A DNA stretch of 64,000 nucleotides, taken from Nocardioides turkmenicus (lineage in GTDB: Bacteria; Actinomycetota; Actinomycetes; Propionibacteriales; Nocardioidaceae). Each line of letters begins with the position of its first letter. The first letter of the stretch is position 1. The notes under the pieces were generated by a model. That model was not told where the DNA came from. It saw only the letters and a program-made list of their open reading frames with translations, and searched no databases. Positions 32,822 to 41,706 of this stretch are shown here, in pieces. The DNA is taken from the NCBI RefSeq assembly GCF_011045035.1, contig NZ_JAALAA010000001.1:186001-250000 (forward strand), in the 5' to 3' direction. Position numbers and translations under genes: made by a program.

Positions 32822-33628
32822 ATGCTCGCGTACGAACGGACCGGCAGCGGGGAGCCGCTGCTCCTGATCCACGGCATCGCGCACCGCAGGCAGGCGTGGG
32901 CGGGCGTGGTGGAGCGGCTGGCCGACGAGTTCGAGGTGATCACGATCGATCTGCCGGGACACGGCGAGTCGCCGGAGTTCGACCTGGCGGGACGTACGGT
33001 GCGGGAGGCGGTGACCGAGGAGCTGCACGCGCTTCGGGCCGAGCTCGGGATCGAGCGGCCGCACGTCGCCGGCAACAGCCTCGGCGGACTGCTCGCGCTG
33101 GAGATGGGCGACGCCGGGCACGCACGCACGGTGACGGCGCTCTCCCCCGCCGGGTTCTGGATGAACCGCGTCGACTACCTCTACGTGCGCGGCCTGTTCG
33201 CCGGCATCCAGGCGATCGCGCGGCCGCTGGCGCCGGTGGCGGGGACGGTGCTGCAGTCACGGGTGGCGCGTACGGTCACGATGAGCTGCTTCTTCGCCCA
33301 CCCCGAGCGGATCGACCCGGTTGTCGCGGCCGCCGACACGGCCAACATGGTCGCCTCGCGGGAGGGGATCAAGACGTTCTTCAGCGGCGTCTACCGCTAC
33401 GACTACCCCGGGCCGCCCGAGCCCGAGGTCCCCACCACGATCGCCTGGGCAACACGCGACCTCACCCTGCTCCCCTACCAGGCGAAGGTGGCTGCACGAC
33501 GCCTCCCGCATGCGAACCACCGGTGGCTGCCGGGCTGCGGCCACGTACCGATGAACGATGACCCCGACCTGGTGGCCGAGGTCATCCGCGAGACCGCCCG
33601 GACGAAGCCGCGCGACCAAGTCGCCTAG
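32822..33628 (+). CDS. Alpha/beta hydrolase
   Basis: A 268-residue soluble hydrolase. LLLIHGIAHRRQAW near residue 14 forms the oxyanion loop, GNSLGG near 88 carries the nucleophile serine, and CGHVPM near 248 supplies the histidine. Family members range from esterases to enol-lactonases and C-C hydrolases; nothing here fixes a substrate. AAGGAGCGAGG lies before the ATG. Its stop is four bases past the convergent stop of the SnoaL-like gene. Confidence 0.8.
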   Translation: MLAYERTGSGEPLLLIHGIAHRRQAWAGVVERLADEFEVITIDLPGHGESPEFDLAGRTVREAVTEELHALRAELGIERPHVAGNSLGGLLALEMGDAGHARTVTALSPAGFWMNRVDYLYVRGLFAGIQAIARPLAPVAGTVLQSRVARTVTMSCFFAHPERIDPVVAAADTANMVASREGIKTFFSGVYRYDYPGPPEPEVPTTIAWATRDLTLLPYQAKVAARRLPHANHRWLPGCGHVPMNDDPDLVAEVIRETARTKPRDQVA

Positions 33629-33978
33629 CCGCGAGCCGCCAGGATCGCGCGCGGGTCGAAGGCGACCCGGATCTCGGTGATCAGCCCGTCCTCGACGCGC
33701 ATCCAGTTGGCGGTGGGGGCGGGCTCGGCGACGGTGGTGTGCAGGTCGAACCAGGTGATCACGCTCGGCCCGTCGGAGAGCCGCTCCTTCACCTCGATCT
33801 TGTCGAGCACCTGCGCCATCCCCTCCAGGCCGGCGATGCAGCCGTCGGCGCCCTCGATCGTGGCGAGCGGGCCGGCGAAGCTCACGTCATCAGCCAGCAG
33901 CGAGCGCAGGCGGGTGAAGTCGCGGTCCTGCCAGGAGGTGAAGTACGCCTCGGCGAGCTCGGCAGCGGTTGCGGTCAT
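33625..33978 (-). CDS. SnoaL-like / NTF2-fold protein
   Basis: A 117-residue single-domain protein with the cone-shaped NTF2/SnoaL pattern (AEAYFTSWQDRDFTRLRSLLADDVSFAGP start, VEDGLITEIRVAFDPRAI end). Such proteins are binding proteins, isomerases or cyclases. AAGGAG lies eight bases before the ATG. It is divergent from the LysR regulator at 34080 across 101 bp, which may control it. Confidence 0.8.
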   Translation of the reverse strand: MTATAAELAEAYFTSWQDRDFTRLRSLLADDVSFAGPLATIEGADGCIAGLEGMAQVLDKIEVKERLSDGPSVITWFDLHTTVAEPAPTANWMRVEDGLITEIRVAFDPRAILAARG

Positions 33979-34079
33979 CGGGATCTCTCCTTGGGTCGTT
34001 GGGCTTTCGCCACCCAGCCTGGCCCGGATCCTGTGAACACTCAAACAGATAGTTCTGCTGCTTGCTAGCATCATTGCTT

Positions 34080-34949
34080 ATGGAAATCGGACAGCTCCGT
34101 TATTTCGTCGCCGTCGTCGACCACGGCTCGTTCACGGCCGCGGCGCAGCGGCTGCACGTCAGCCAGTCGGGCATCAGCGCCCAGCTGGCCAAGCTCGAGC
34201 GCGAGCTCGGCCACGACCTGCTCGTCCGGGGCCCACGCAACGTACGGCTCACCCATGCCGGCGAGACGCTCCTCCCCCGCGCCCGCGAGGCGATCCGCGC
34301 GATCGAGGGCGTGCGGCAGAGCGCCGATGAGCTGAGCGACCTGATCCATGGGCACGTACGTCTCGGGATGATCGCCGGCTGCACGATCCCCGGCTTCCTC
34401 GACGCCGTCGCCACCTTTCACCGGGAGCATCCCGGCGTCAGCGTCGAGCTCGTCGAGGACACCTCCGACCGGCTCCAGCAACGTACGGTCGCCGGCGAGC
34501 TCGACCTGGGCCTGATCTCCCACGCCGGCCCTGTCCTCGACGGCCTGGCCACGGAGTCGGTCAGCGACGAGCGGCTCGCGGTGATCACACCGGCCGGGCA
34601 TCGGCTCGCCGGCGCCCGGGTGCGGCTCGCCGACCTCCACGAGGAGACGGTGCTGTGCATCCCGCCGGGGACCGGCGTACGGACGGCGCTGGAGACGTCC
34701 TGCGCCCGGGCAGGCGTGGCCGCGAAGGTCGACCTGTCGGGATCCAACCCGGAGACGCTGCTCGGGCTCACCGCCCGCGGGCTGGGGGTCTGCGTGCTCG
34801 CCGAGTCGATGGTGGCGGGGACCGATCTGGTCGCGACCCCGATCGTGGACGCGGACGTGCGCGCCGGGCTGGCGCTGGTGATCCGGGAGGGCGACCAGCA
34901 GCGCGCCACCCGCCGGCTCTACGAGCTGCTTCAGGCGGCGCTGACCTGA
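34080..34949 (+). CDS. LysR-family regulator
   Basis: A 289-residue LysR regulator with a helix-turn-helix at 1-60 (MEIGQLRYFVAVVDHGSFTAAAQ, SGISAQLAKLE) and an effector-binding domain. There is no convincing ribosome site before ATG 34080, so leaderless translation is possible. The divergent SnoaL-like gene is the likely target. Its end overlaps the convergent DUF3159 gene by 19 bases. Confidence 0.85.
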   Translation: MEIGQLRYFVAVVDHGSFTAAAQRLHVSQSGISAQLAKLERELGHDLLVRGPRNVRLTHAGETLLPRAREAIRAIEGVRQSADELSDLIHGHVRLGMIAGCTIPGFLDAVATFHREHPGVSVELVEDTSDRLQQRTVAGELDLGLISHAGPVLDGLATESVSDERLAVITPAGHRLAGARVRLADLHEETVLCIPPGTGVRTALETSCARAGVAAKVDLSGSNPETLLGLTARGLGVCVLAESMVAGTDLVATPIVDADVRAGLALVIREGDQQRATRRLYELLQAALT

Positions 34950-35584
34950 GGGTGACGCAGCCCGGGGTGGTCGGCGGGCAGCGAACGGCGCAGCACGAAC
35001 CAGCTCACCACCAGGCACAACGCGACCAGCGGCCAGCTGAGCGCCACCCGGGCGATCGCCAGGGCGACCACGTCGCCGGACCACCACAGCGGCCCGAAGA
35101 TCGCGACCCGGATGACGTACTGACAGACCCACACCCAGCTCGCCAGCGCGTAGCCGCGCAGCAGGACGGGGTCACGGCGCCAGGCGCCGCGCTGGCGCAG
35201 GATCAGCCCCACGACCACGCCGAGCAGCGGCCAGCGGAACGCGATGCTGACCACCCACACCAGGGCGCTGGCCGCGTTGACCGCGAGCTGGACCACGAAG
35301 AAGTCCTCCGCCCGCCCGGTACGCAGCGCGATCATCGCCGCGACCGCGACCCCGGCCACGCCCAGCAGCACGGCGCGCGGCTTGCGGCCCTTGCGCCACT
35401 GCCAGACGGCCACGAACGCGGCCAGACCGAGCGCGACCGCGGTCGCCACCCACATCTCGCCGCTGACCAGCCAGCCGGCCACAAACGCGACCGGCGGGAC
35501 GGTCGCGTCGATCGCGCCGCGGGCCCCTCCGAGGAGGTCGGCGAGGGTCTCGGCGTCGTCGTCGCGGCGGTCGGTCGTCGTCAC
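34931..35584 (-). CDS. DUF3159 integral membrane protein
   Basis: A 217-residue protein with about five hydrophobic helices. The N-terminal ADLLGGARGAIDATVPPVAFVAGW block and RRDPVLLRGYALASWVWVCQYVIRV block are typical of actinobacterial DUF3159. Function is unknown. The GTG at 35584 has no ribosome site; TACCCT is seven bases before it at the place of a -10 box, suggesting a leaderless mRNA. That hexamer lies inside an iron-box-like sequence (35590-35608). Confidence 0.8.
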   Translation of the reverse strand: MTTTDRRDDDAETLADLLGGARGAIDATVPPVAFVAGWLVSGEMWVATAVALGLAAFVAVWQWRKGRKPRAVLLGVAGVAVAAMIALRTGRAEDFFVVQLAVNAASALVWVVSIAFRWPLLGVVVGLILRQRGAWRRDPVLLRGYALASWVWVCQYVIRVAIFGPLWWSGDVVALAIARVALSWPLVALCLVVSWFVLRRSLPADHPGLRHPQVSAA

Positions 35585-35589
35585 GCGAG

Positions 35590-35608
35590 TAAGGGTAGCC
35601 TTACCAAC
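35590..35608 (-). promoter_or_regulatory. Candidate IdeR/DtxR iron box
   Basis: Read on the minus strand, the 19-mer GTTGGTAAGGCTACCCTTA agrees with the DtxR/IdeR consensus TWAGGTWAGSCTWACCTWA at 16 of 19 positions by eye. It sits 5-24 bases before the DUF3159 start and would cover its promoter. An ideR gene is not in the window. Confidence 0.5.
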
Positions 35609-35615
35609 AAGCAGG

Positions 35616-35691
35616 GTGACGTCTCGGTCGGCGGAAGTGACGCCTCGGCCGACGCGGGTGACGCCTCGGCCTGCGGGGCCGACGCCTCGGC
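35616..35691. repeat. 21-bp tandem repeat, 3.6 units
   Basis: Units at 35616-35636, 35637-35657 and 35658-35678 share GTGACGYCTCGGYC; a partial fourth (CCGACGCCTCGGC) ends at 35691. The period of two helical turns would place bound proteins on one face of the DNA. It lies between the DUF3159 and PHP-protein genes. Confidence 0.7.
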
Positions 35692-35806
35692 AAAATTTCA
35701 CCGGGAGGGCAACCGGGCGACGTACCCCGGCCACCCGGCGCCGATTGGCTCTGAGCGCCGCTGCTCGGGCACGCGGAGACGGCTTACCCCCAGCGGAGGT
35801 TTCAAC

Positions 35807-37537
35807 GTGTCACACGAGCACCACGCCCACGATCACGCCCACGATCACGGCCACGCCCACTCTCACTCCCACGAGGTCGACGGGATCACCCTCGCCGCCT
35901 CCTCGGACGCGTCCGACAGCGACCTGCGTCCCGCCGAGGTCACGCGTCGCAACCTGCTCCGCGCCGCCGGGATCGCCGGCGCGGTGACCGCCGGGATGGC
36001 GGGCATGACCGGCGTGACCCCGGCGATGGCCGAGACCGCGACCGCCACGGCGCGCAGCGGCAACCGGGCGACGATCCGGCACTGGCTCGCCGGCGACCAC
36101 CACATCCACACCCAGTACAGCTCGGACGCGATGTACCGGGTCATCGACCAGGCGCAGCACGGCGCGGCGTACGGCCTGGACTGGCTGGTCATCACCGACC
36201 ACGGCGGCGCGACCCACGCGAAGCTGGGCGTCGACCTGGTCAACCCCGACATCGTCGCCGCGCGCAAGATCCTCAAGGACACCCTGATCTTCCAGGGCCT
36301 GGAGTGGAACATCCCGGCCGCCGAGCACGGCACCGTCTTCGTCGCCCCGGGCGCCAACGAGGTCGCGGTGCTCAAGCAGTTCGAGAACGACTACGACGGG
36401 TCGGTCAAGGGCGCCAGCGGCAACTCCCCGCAGAACGAGGCGCTCGCCGTCGCCGGCATCCAGTGGCTCGGCAAGCAGGTCGACAAGCGCCGCGTCGCCG
36501 ACGCCCTCTTCCTCGCCAACCACCCGGCCCGCAACGGCATCGACAGCCCGCACGAGGTGCGTGCCTGGCGCGACGCGGACCCGCGGATCGCGGTCGGCTG
36601 GGAGGGCGCGCCCGGCCACCAGGCGGCGGGCCTGCCCGCCGGCTACGGCCCCGGCAGCGCCCGCGGCTACTACGGCAACGGCCCGGGCCCGAACTCCTTC
36701 CCCGGCTACCCCGCCGAGTCCTACCGCTCCTGGGGCGGCTTCGACTGGTTCACCTCGACCGTCGGCGGTCTGTGGGACTCGCTGCTCGCCGAGGGCAAGC
36801 CGTGGTCGATCAGCGCCAACTCCGACTCCCACGTGAACTGGGGCACGACCTCGCGTCGCCCCGACGGCTCCGACTCGGCCTCCTTCAACGCCAACGGCCG
36901 CTACGGCGACCCGGTCTACGCGGGCTCTCTCAACACCACCGCCGGTGATTTCTGGCCGGGCTACTACAGCCGCACCCACGTCGGCGCCACCGAGCGCAGC
37001 TACGGGGCGGTCATGAAGGGCCTGCGCAACGGCCGCGTCTGGGTCGACCACGGCGCACTGGTGAAGTCGGTGGACGTCCGCGTCGTCTCCTCCGACGGCG
37101 GCTCGGAGAGCCTCGGCGGCACCCTCAAGGCCAAGAAGGGCAGCCGGATCTCGCTGGTCGTCACCATCGCCGCCCAGGACGTCCCGAACTGGTCGCAGTT
37201 CGTCCCGTCGCTCAACCGGGTCGACGTGATCCGGGGCGCGGTCGACCCGACGTACGTCACCGACCGCGACACCTGGAAGGCCCCCGACACCAAGGTGATC
37301 GAGCAGACCGACACCTCGGGTCGCACCGGCACGTTCCAGCTGCGCTACGACCTCGGTCGCGTCGAGGAGGCGTTCTACGTGCGCGTCCGCGGCACCGACG
37401 CCAACCGGTCGCAGCCCGGCTACCTGGGTGCGAGCATCGACCCGGCCGGTCCCGCGATCGACGTCGTCGGCGACGCCGACCCGTGGGTCGACCTGTGGTT
37501 CTACACCAACCCGGTCTGGGTCGTCCCGACTCGATGA
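35807..37537 (+). CDS. PHP-domain metallohydrolase (CehA/McbA-like), Tat-exported, His-rich N-terminus
   Basis: A 576-residue protein. Residues 4-22 are mostly His with Asp/Ala (about ten histidines). A twin-arginine signal (RRNLLRAAG, about 46-54) and hydrophobic core come next. The PHP-type catalytic domain follows with GDHHIHTQYSSD near residue 97, ITDHGG near 129 and NSDSHVNW near 340, the metal-binding pattern of CehA/McbA-type enzymes. The last 190 residues are a beta-rich C-terminal domain. It should act outside the membrane on a phosphate or carbamate ester; the substrate is unknown. The GTG at 35807 has GGAGG seven bases upstream. An open frame continues further upstream but lacks a better start. 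Confidence 0.8.
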   Translation: MSHEHHAHDHAHDHGHAHSHSHEVDGITLAASSDASDSDLRPAEVTRRNLLRAAGIAGAVTAGMAGMTGVTPAMAETATATARSGNRATIRHWLAGDHHIHTQYSSDAMYRVIDQAQHGAAYGLDWLVITDHGGATHAKLGVDLVNPDIVAARKILKDTLIFQGLEWNIPAAEHGTVFVAPGANEVAVLKQFENDYDGSVKGASGNSPQNEALAVAGIQWLGKQVDKRRVADALFLANHPARNGIDSPHEVRAWRDADPRIAVGWEGAPGHQAAGLPAGYGPGSARGYYGNGPGPNSFPGYPAESYRSWGGFDWFTSTVGGLWDSLLAEGKPWSISANSDSHVNWGTTSRRPDGSDSASFNANGRYGDPVYAGSLNTTAGDFWPGYYSRTHVGATERSYGAVMKGLRNGRVWVDHGALVKSVDVRVVSSDGGSESLGGTLKAKKGSRISLVVTIAAQDVPNWSQFVPSLNRVDVIRGAVDPTYVTDRDTWKAPDTKVIEQTDTSGRTGTFQLRYDLGRVEEAFYVRVRGTDANRSQPGYLGASIDPAGPAIDVVGDADPWVDLWFYTNPVWVVPTR

Positions 37538-38070
37538 CCACCCTGGCCGTCGACGCCGAAGCCCGGGATCTCGCCGGCGCCGAGCACCTCGTCCACCGCC
37601 TGGACGAGGTGCTCGGCGCGGCGCAGCCCGACGACGCGTACGTCATCAGCACCCATGTCGTGCGCAAGCCGACCGCCCGCCTCGTCGCCGTCCTGGACTG
37701 GCCCGGCGGTCCGGCGGTCGAGGAGCTGACCGCGCTGCTGGCGGACCGCCTCCCCGACGCGTACGTCACCACCGACTCCCCCGCGATCGCCGAGGCCGCG
37801 GCCCGCACCGCCGGGCGCCTGGCCCGCTATCCGGGCCGGACGAGGATCGAGACGGTCACCACGGTGGCGGCGGTCGAGGCCGACAGCATCGTCGACGCCG
37901 TCCAGGGACTGGCGGGCATCGACCTCGAGCCCGGCGACACCCTCGATCTCACCGGGTTCGCGCGACCGGTGTGGCGCGAGGGGCGCTGCGTGCTCCTCGT
38001 CCAGCGGGCCGTCTCGGGTCTGGTGCCGTTCGAGATGCGCCACCAGATCCCCTGCTGCTCCGACCACTGA
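37534..38070 (+). CDS. Conserved hypothetical protein coupled to the PHP hydrolase
   Basis: A 178-residue soluble protein, overlapping the PHP gene by four bases (ATGA) and so translated with it. It has alternating helices and strands and a C-terminal FEMRHQIPCCSDH with adjacent cysteines and a histidine, which might bind a metal. No signal peptide is seen. I do not recognise a family. Confidence 0.65.
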   Translation: MTTLAVDAEARDLAGAEHLVHRLDEVLGAAQPDDAYVISTHVVRKPTARLVAVLDWPGGPAVEELTALLADRLPDAYVTTDSPAIAEAAARTAGRLARYPGRTRIETVTTVAAVEADSIVDAVQGLAGIDLEPGDTLDLTGFARPVWREGRCVLLVQRAVSGLVPFEMRHQIPCCSDH

Positions 38071-38079
38071 GCAGAAGCC

Positions 38080-38709
38080 TCAGACCGAGGCCGAGCCCCT
38101 CGGCAGCGGCGCCTCCCAGTGGCGCCACATCGCCAGCAGCCGCCACCCCGAGCAGGTCACGAACGCGACCGACATCGCGAGCGTCGCCGGCACCCCCGCG
38201 TACAGGCCGAAGGCCGCGACCGCGGCGCCGGCGAAGGCCGGGATCGCGTAGAAGACGCTGCGACGCAGGATGATCGGGACGCGGCCGGCGAGCACGTCGC
38301 GGATCGCGCCGCCGCCCACGCCGGTGGCCAGGCCCATGACCGCGGCGGCGAGCGGGGAGAGCCCGAAGTCGAGGCCCTTGACCGCGCCGGCGATGACGAA
38401 CAGCCCCAGCCCGAGGGCGTCGAAGACGTTGACGAGCGGCTCCACGCGGCCGAGCGCGGGATGGAAGTAGAACGTCAGCAGACCGGCCGCCATCGGCACG
38501 GCGAGGTAGCGCCAGTCGGAGAGCGCAGCGACCGGCGTCGCGCCGATCGCCATGTCGCGCAGGAAGCCGCCGCCGAGACCGGTGACGCAGGCGAGGACGA
38601 TCACGCCGAAGATGTCGAGCTCCTTGCGGACCGCCATCAGGCCTCCGGAGAGCGCGAAGACGAAGCACCCGACCAGGTCGAGCACGAGAAGGGTCAGCGT
38701 CTGTTCCAC
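38080..38709 (-). CDS. TRIC / UPF0126 family membrane protein
   Basis: A 209-residue protein with about seven helices. It has the internally duplicated pattern of bacterial TRIC channels: SGGLMAVRKELDIFGVIVLACVTGLGGGFLRDM in the first half and GLATGVGGGAIRDVLAGRVP in the second, each with the GGG-x2-RD signature. TRIC proteins form monovalent cation channels. The start is GTG 38709, or TTG 38715, which has GAGG seven bases upstream. Confidence 0.85.
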   Translation of the reverse strand: MEQTLTLLVLDLVGCFVFALSGGLMAVRKELDIFGVIVLACVTGLGGGFLRDMAIGATPVAALSDWRYLAVPMAAGLLTFYFHPALGRVEPLVNVFDALGLGLFVIAGAVKGLDFGLSPLAAAVMGLATGVGGGAIRDVLAGRVPIILRRSVFYAIPAFAGAAVAAFGLYAGVPATLAMSVAFVTCSGWRLLAMWRHWEAPLPRGSASV

Positions 38710-38833
38710 CGACAAATGGTCGCCTCGTACGTCCCAAAAACCCCAAATGCCACGGTCTCGCGGCATGGGCACCCCATACGATGAAGGTCAGTGGCGTAGG
38801 GTCGTCACAACCGTTTCTAGAATTGAGAAGAGG

Positions 38834-39862
38834 ATGTCGGCCGAAGGACTACCCCTGACTCCGGGCCAGCTCGAAGAGCAGGCACCGGATGAGGCTGGGC
38901 CCGTCCTTCTGCGGCTCATCTCGGTCAGTGACGATGGTCTACGCATGTTTCTCGTCGATGACGAGGATCGTGAATACACCGCCGACATCGACGACCGTCT
39001 CCGTGCAGCACTCGAGGCTGTGTCGACCCGCCGATCGGAGCAAACCGTGAACAAGACCCCGAGCAGCAGCCTGCGGCCCCGTGACATTCAGACCCGTATC
39101 CGTGCGGGTGAGAGTGCCGAGGAGGTCGCCGCTGTCGCCGGCACCACGGTCGAGAAGATCTTGGCCTTCGCCGGTCCCGTCCTCGCCGAGCGCGAGCACA
39201 TGGCGCAGCGTGCCCAGCAGGCTTCCGTACGTCGTCGGCCCGGCGAGGCCGCCAGCACCGCCCGCACCCTGGGCGAGGCGGTCAGCGCCCACTTCCAGAC
39301 GATGTACGCCGACCCCGACTCGGTCAACTGGGACTCCTACCGGCGCCCCGACGGCCGCTGGAAGCTCACCGGTGAGTACGAGACCCCCGAGCGCTCCGGC
39401 ATCGCCGAGCTGACCTACGACGCTCCCGGCAACTACGTCGAGCTCGACAACGACGACGCCCGCTGGCTGACCGGCGAGAAGCTCGAGGCGCCCGCTCCCG
39501 AGCCGGAGCCGGTGACCGACGACATGCTCGCCGCCCGCCGGCGCCGTGCGAAGGCCCCGGCCGCTCCGGCGACCCCTCCCCCGGCTCCCAAGCCGGTCCA
39601 GGAGGCCAAGGCCGCGAAGCCGGCACCGGTCGACGTCGACACCCCGCTCGAGGCGTTCCTGGGCGATGAGACGCCGACCGAGAAGCAGGCGCCGGTCCCG
39701 GCGGAGCCCGCCGCCGAGCCCGCGGCAGCGGCGACCCCGGCCGAGCCCGAGCCCGCCGAGGAAGCTCCGCAGAAGCCTGCCAAGAAGTCGTCCTCGCGCC
39801 GCAAGCGCGCCTCGGTCCCGAGCTGGGACGAGATCATGTTCGGCGGCGGCAAGCAGGACTAG
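38834..39862 (+). CDS. sepH: Septation protein SepH
   Basis: A 342-residue protein of the SepH (DUF3071) family. The conserved N-terminal region includes LLRLISVSDDGLRMFLVDDEDREYT, LRPRDIQTRIRAGESAEEVA (a helix-turn-helix-like segment) and GPVLAEREHMAQRAQ. The C-terminal third is Pro/Ala/Glu-rich and disordered, ending in a short basic patch (SSRRKRASVP) and PSWDEIMFGG. In Streptomyces and mycobacteria SepH binds FtsZ and helps form division septa. The ATG at 38834 is preceded by AGAAGAGG; an in-frame ATG at 38765 is less likely. Confidence 0.9.
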   Translation: MSAEGLPLTPGQLEEQAPDEAGPVLLRLISVSDDGLRMFLVDDEDREYTADIDDRLRAALEAVSTRRSEQTVNKTPSSSLRPRDIQTRIRAGESAEEVAAVAGTTVEKILAFAGPVLAEREHMAQRAQQASVRRRPGEAASTARTLGEAVSAHFQTMYADPDSVNWDSYRRPDGRWKLTGEYETPERSGIAELTYDAPGNYVELDNDDARWLTGEKLEAPAPEPEPVTDDMLAARRRRAKAPAAPATPPPAPKPVQEAKAAKPAPVDVDTPLEAFLGDETPTEKQAPVPAEPAAEPAAAATPAEPEPAEEAPQKPAKKSSSRRKRASVPSWDEIMFGGGKQD

Positions 39863-39883
39863 CTCCGACTCGTCTGACCACGT

Positions 39884-39912
39884 TCACGGACCGGCCATCA
39901 GCCGGTCCGTGA
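39884..39912 (+). terminator. Terminator after sepH
   Basis: A perfect 12-bp stem TCACGGACCGGC/GCCGGTCCGTGA (39884-39895, 39901-39912) with a 5-base loop, 22 bases after the sepH stop. A second hairpin (GCCGACCGACC 39924-39934 with GGTCGGTCGGC 39948-39958, 13-base loop) follows in the leader of the phosphatase gene. Confidence 0.8.
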
Positions 39913-40020
39913 TGCGTCGGGGAGCCGACCGACCAGAGTCGGGCAGGGGTCGGTCGGCGTTCACGCACCGCCGATGGGGTGAGTGGAGGCACGCACTTCC
40001 ACCTTTCTCGGAGGCCCCCG

Positions 40021-41703
40021 ATGCTCCTGCCCGAATCGCTGAGCCGACGCTCCCTCATCTCCGGCACGGCCTCGACCGGCTTCGCCGCTTCCGCCGCGAT
40101 GCTGCTCGGCACCGGCTCGATCCCCGCCGACGCCGTGTCCGTCAAGAACACCACCGTGCTCTCCGGCTACCCGTTCACCATGGGCGTCGCCTCCGGCGAC
40201 CCGCTCCCCAACTCCGTGGTCCTCTGGACCCGCCTCGCCCCCGAGCCGCTCGCCGCCGACGGCCGCGGCGGCATGCCGCAGGAGCCGGTCAAGGTCCGCT
40301 GGCAGGTCGCCGAGGACCCGCTCTTCCGCAAGGTCGTGAAGTCGGGCACCGTCACCGCCACCCCGAACTTCGGGCACTCGGTCCACCCCGAGGTCTGGGG
40401 TCTGCGCCCCGGACGCGACTACTGGTACCGCTTCATGGCAGCCGGCGAGGTCAGCCAGACCGGCCACACCCGGACCGCACCTGCGTACGGCTCCTCGCTG
40501 TCGACGATGAGCTTCGCGTTCGCCTCGTGCGCGCTCTACAGCCACGGCTTCTACACCGCCTACCAGCACCTCGCCGACGAGGACGTCGACGTCGTCTTCC
40601 ACCTGGGCGACTACCTGTACGAGTCGGGTGTCACCCCCGAGAACAACTGGCGCCGGACCACCGTCGACCCCTCGCTGTCCGGCGAGACCCTCGACCTGGC
40701 GCGCTACCGCCAGCAGTACGGGCTCTACAAGTCGGACCCGGACCTGATGGCCGCCCACCAGTCGCACGCGTTCGTGGTCGCCCCCGACGACCACGAGGTC
40801 GAGAACAACTGGGCCGACGAGATCCCCGAGGAGCGGAGCCAGTCGCAGGGCGAGCTCTGGATGCCGCGGCGTACGGCTGCCTTCCAGGCCTACTACGAGC
40901 ACCTGCCGTTCCGCGCCAGCGCGCTGCCTGACGGCCCGGACATGCAGATCTACCGGAACCTGCGTTACGGCGACCTGGTCGACTTCAACGTGCTCGACAC
41001 CCGGCAGTACCGCGACGACCAGGCCTACGGCGACGGCAGCGACCCGGCGAGCCGGGAGCTGACGCCCGACATCTACGAACCGTCGCGCTCGATGATGGGC
41101 TTCGAGCAGGAGCGGTGGCTGCAGCGCAACTGGCGGCAGTCGTCCGCTCGCTGGCAGGTGCTCGCCAACCAGGCGCCGATGGCCGAGACCGACCTCGACG
41201 ACACCGAGGCCAAGACGCTCTACATGGACCCGTGGGACGGCTACATCGCCAACCGCAACCGGCTCCTCGAGGGCGCCCGCACCAGCGGCATCGAGAACCT
41301 CGTCGTCATCACCGGCGACCGGCACCACAACTACGCCAGCAACCTGCTGGCCGACTACGACGACCCCGAGTCGGCCGTCGTCGGCAGCGAGTTCGTCGGC
41401 ACCTCGATCTCCAGCGGCGGCGACGGCGCCGACATGACCACCGGCGGCGAGACCCTGCTGCGGGCCAACGACCACCTGAAGTTCTTCAACAGCCAGCGTG
41501 GCTACGTACGCGTCAAGGTCACGCCCGACGAGCTCTCCACCGACTTCCGGGTCGTGCCGTACGTCGAGCGCCGGGGCGCCCCGATCTCCACCCGCGCGAC
41601 CTACGTCGTCGAGAACGGCCGCCCCGGCGTCCAGCTCGACACCCAGAACGCGCCCGTCGGGACCAAGTACGCCGCGGTCGACATGCCCACCCTCAACCGC
41701 TGA
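40021..41703 (+). CDS. phoD: PhoD-family alkaline phosphatase, Tat-exported
   Basis: A 560-residue secreted phosphodiesterase/phosphatase. The twin-arginine signal is SRRSLISG at residues 8-15 with a short hydrophobic core. The PhoD_N beta domain (FTMGVASGDPLPNSVVLWTRL) is followed by the catalytic domain with FASC, HLGDYLYE, DDHEVENNW and ITGDRHHN, which bind Fe/Ca ions. It releases phosphate from esters outside the cell. GGAGG is six bases before the ATG. I see no clear Pho box in the short leader. Confidence 0.92.
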   Translation: MLLPESLSRRSLISGTASTGFAASAAMLLGTGSIPADAVSVKNTTVLSGYPFTMGVASGDPLPNSVVLWTRLAPEPLAADGRGGMPQEPVKVRWQVAEDPLFRKVVKSGTVTATPNFGHSVHPEVWGLRPGRDYWYRFMAAGEVSQTGHTRTAPAYGSSLSTMSFAFASCALYSHGFYTAYQHLADEDVDVVFHLGDYLYESGVTPENNWRRTTVDPSLSGETLDLARYRQQYGLYKSDPDLMAAHQSHAFVVAPDDHEVENNWADEIPEERSQSQGELWMPRRTAAFQAYYEHLPFRASALPDGPDMQIYRNLRYGDLVDFNVLDTRQYRDDQAYGDGSDPASRELTPDIYEPSRSMMGFEQERWLQRNWRQSSARWQVLANQAPMAETDLDDTEAKTLYMDPWDGYIANRNRLLEGARTSGIENLVVITGDRHHNYASNLLADYDDPESAVVGSEFVGTSISSGGDGADMTTGGETLLRANDHLKFFNSQRGYVRVKVTPDELSTDFRVVPYVERRGAPISTRATYVVENGRPGVQLDTQNAPVGTKYAAVDMPTLNR

Positions 41704-41706
41704 CCC

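Noticed and set aside
32822..33628. CatD/PcaD enol-lactonase to complete the catechol pathway.
   Set aside because: The hydrolase is 9 kb from catC, next to the hydroxyproline operon, and shows only general alpha/beta hydrolase motifs.
35616..35691. Possible small CRISPR array.
   Set aside because: The 21-bp units are directly joined with no spacers, and no cas genes are present.
34655..35806. An upstream extension of the PHP hydrolase frame, including a 7-residue repeat from the 21-bp tandem array.
   Set aside because: The extension overlaps LysR and DUF3159 genes in other frames. The GTG at 35807 has a strong ribosome site and gives a sensible N-terminus before the Tat signal.
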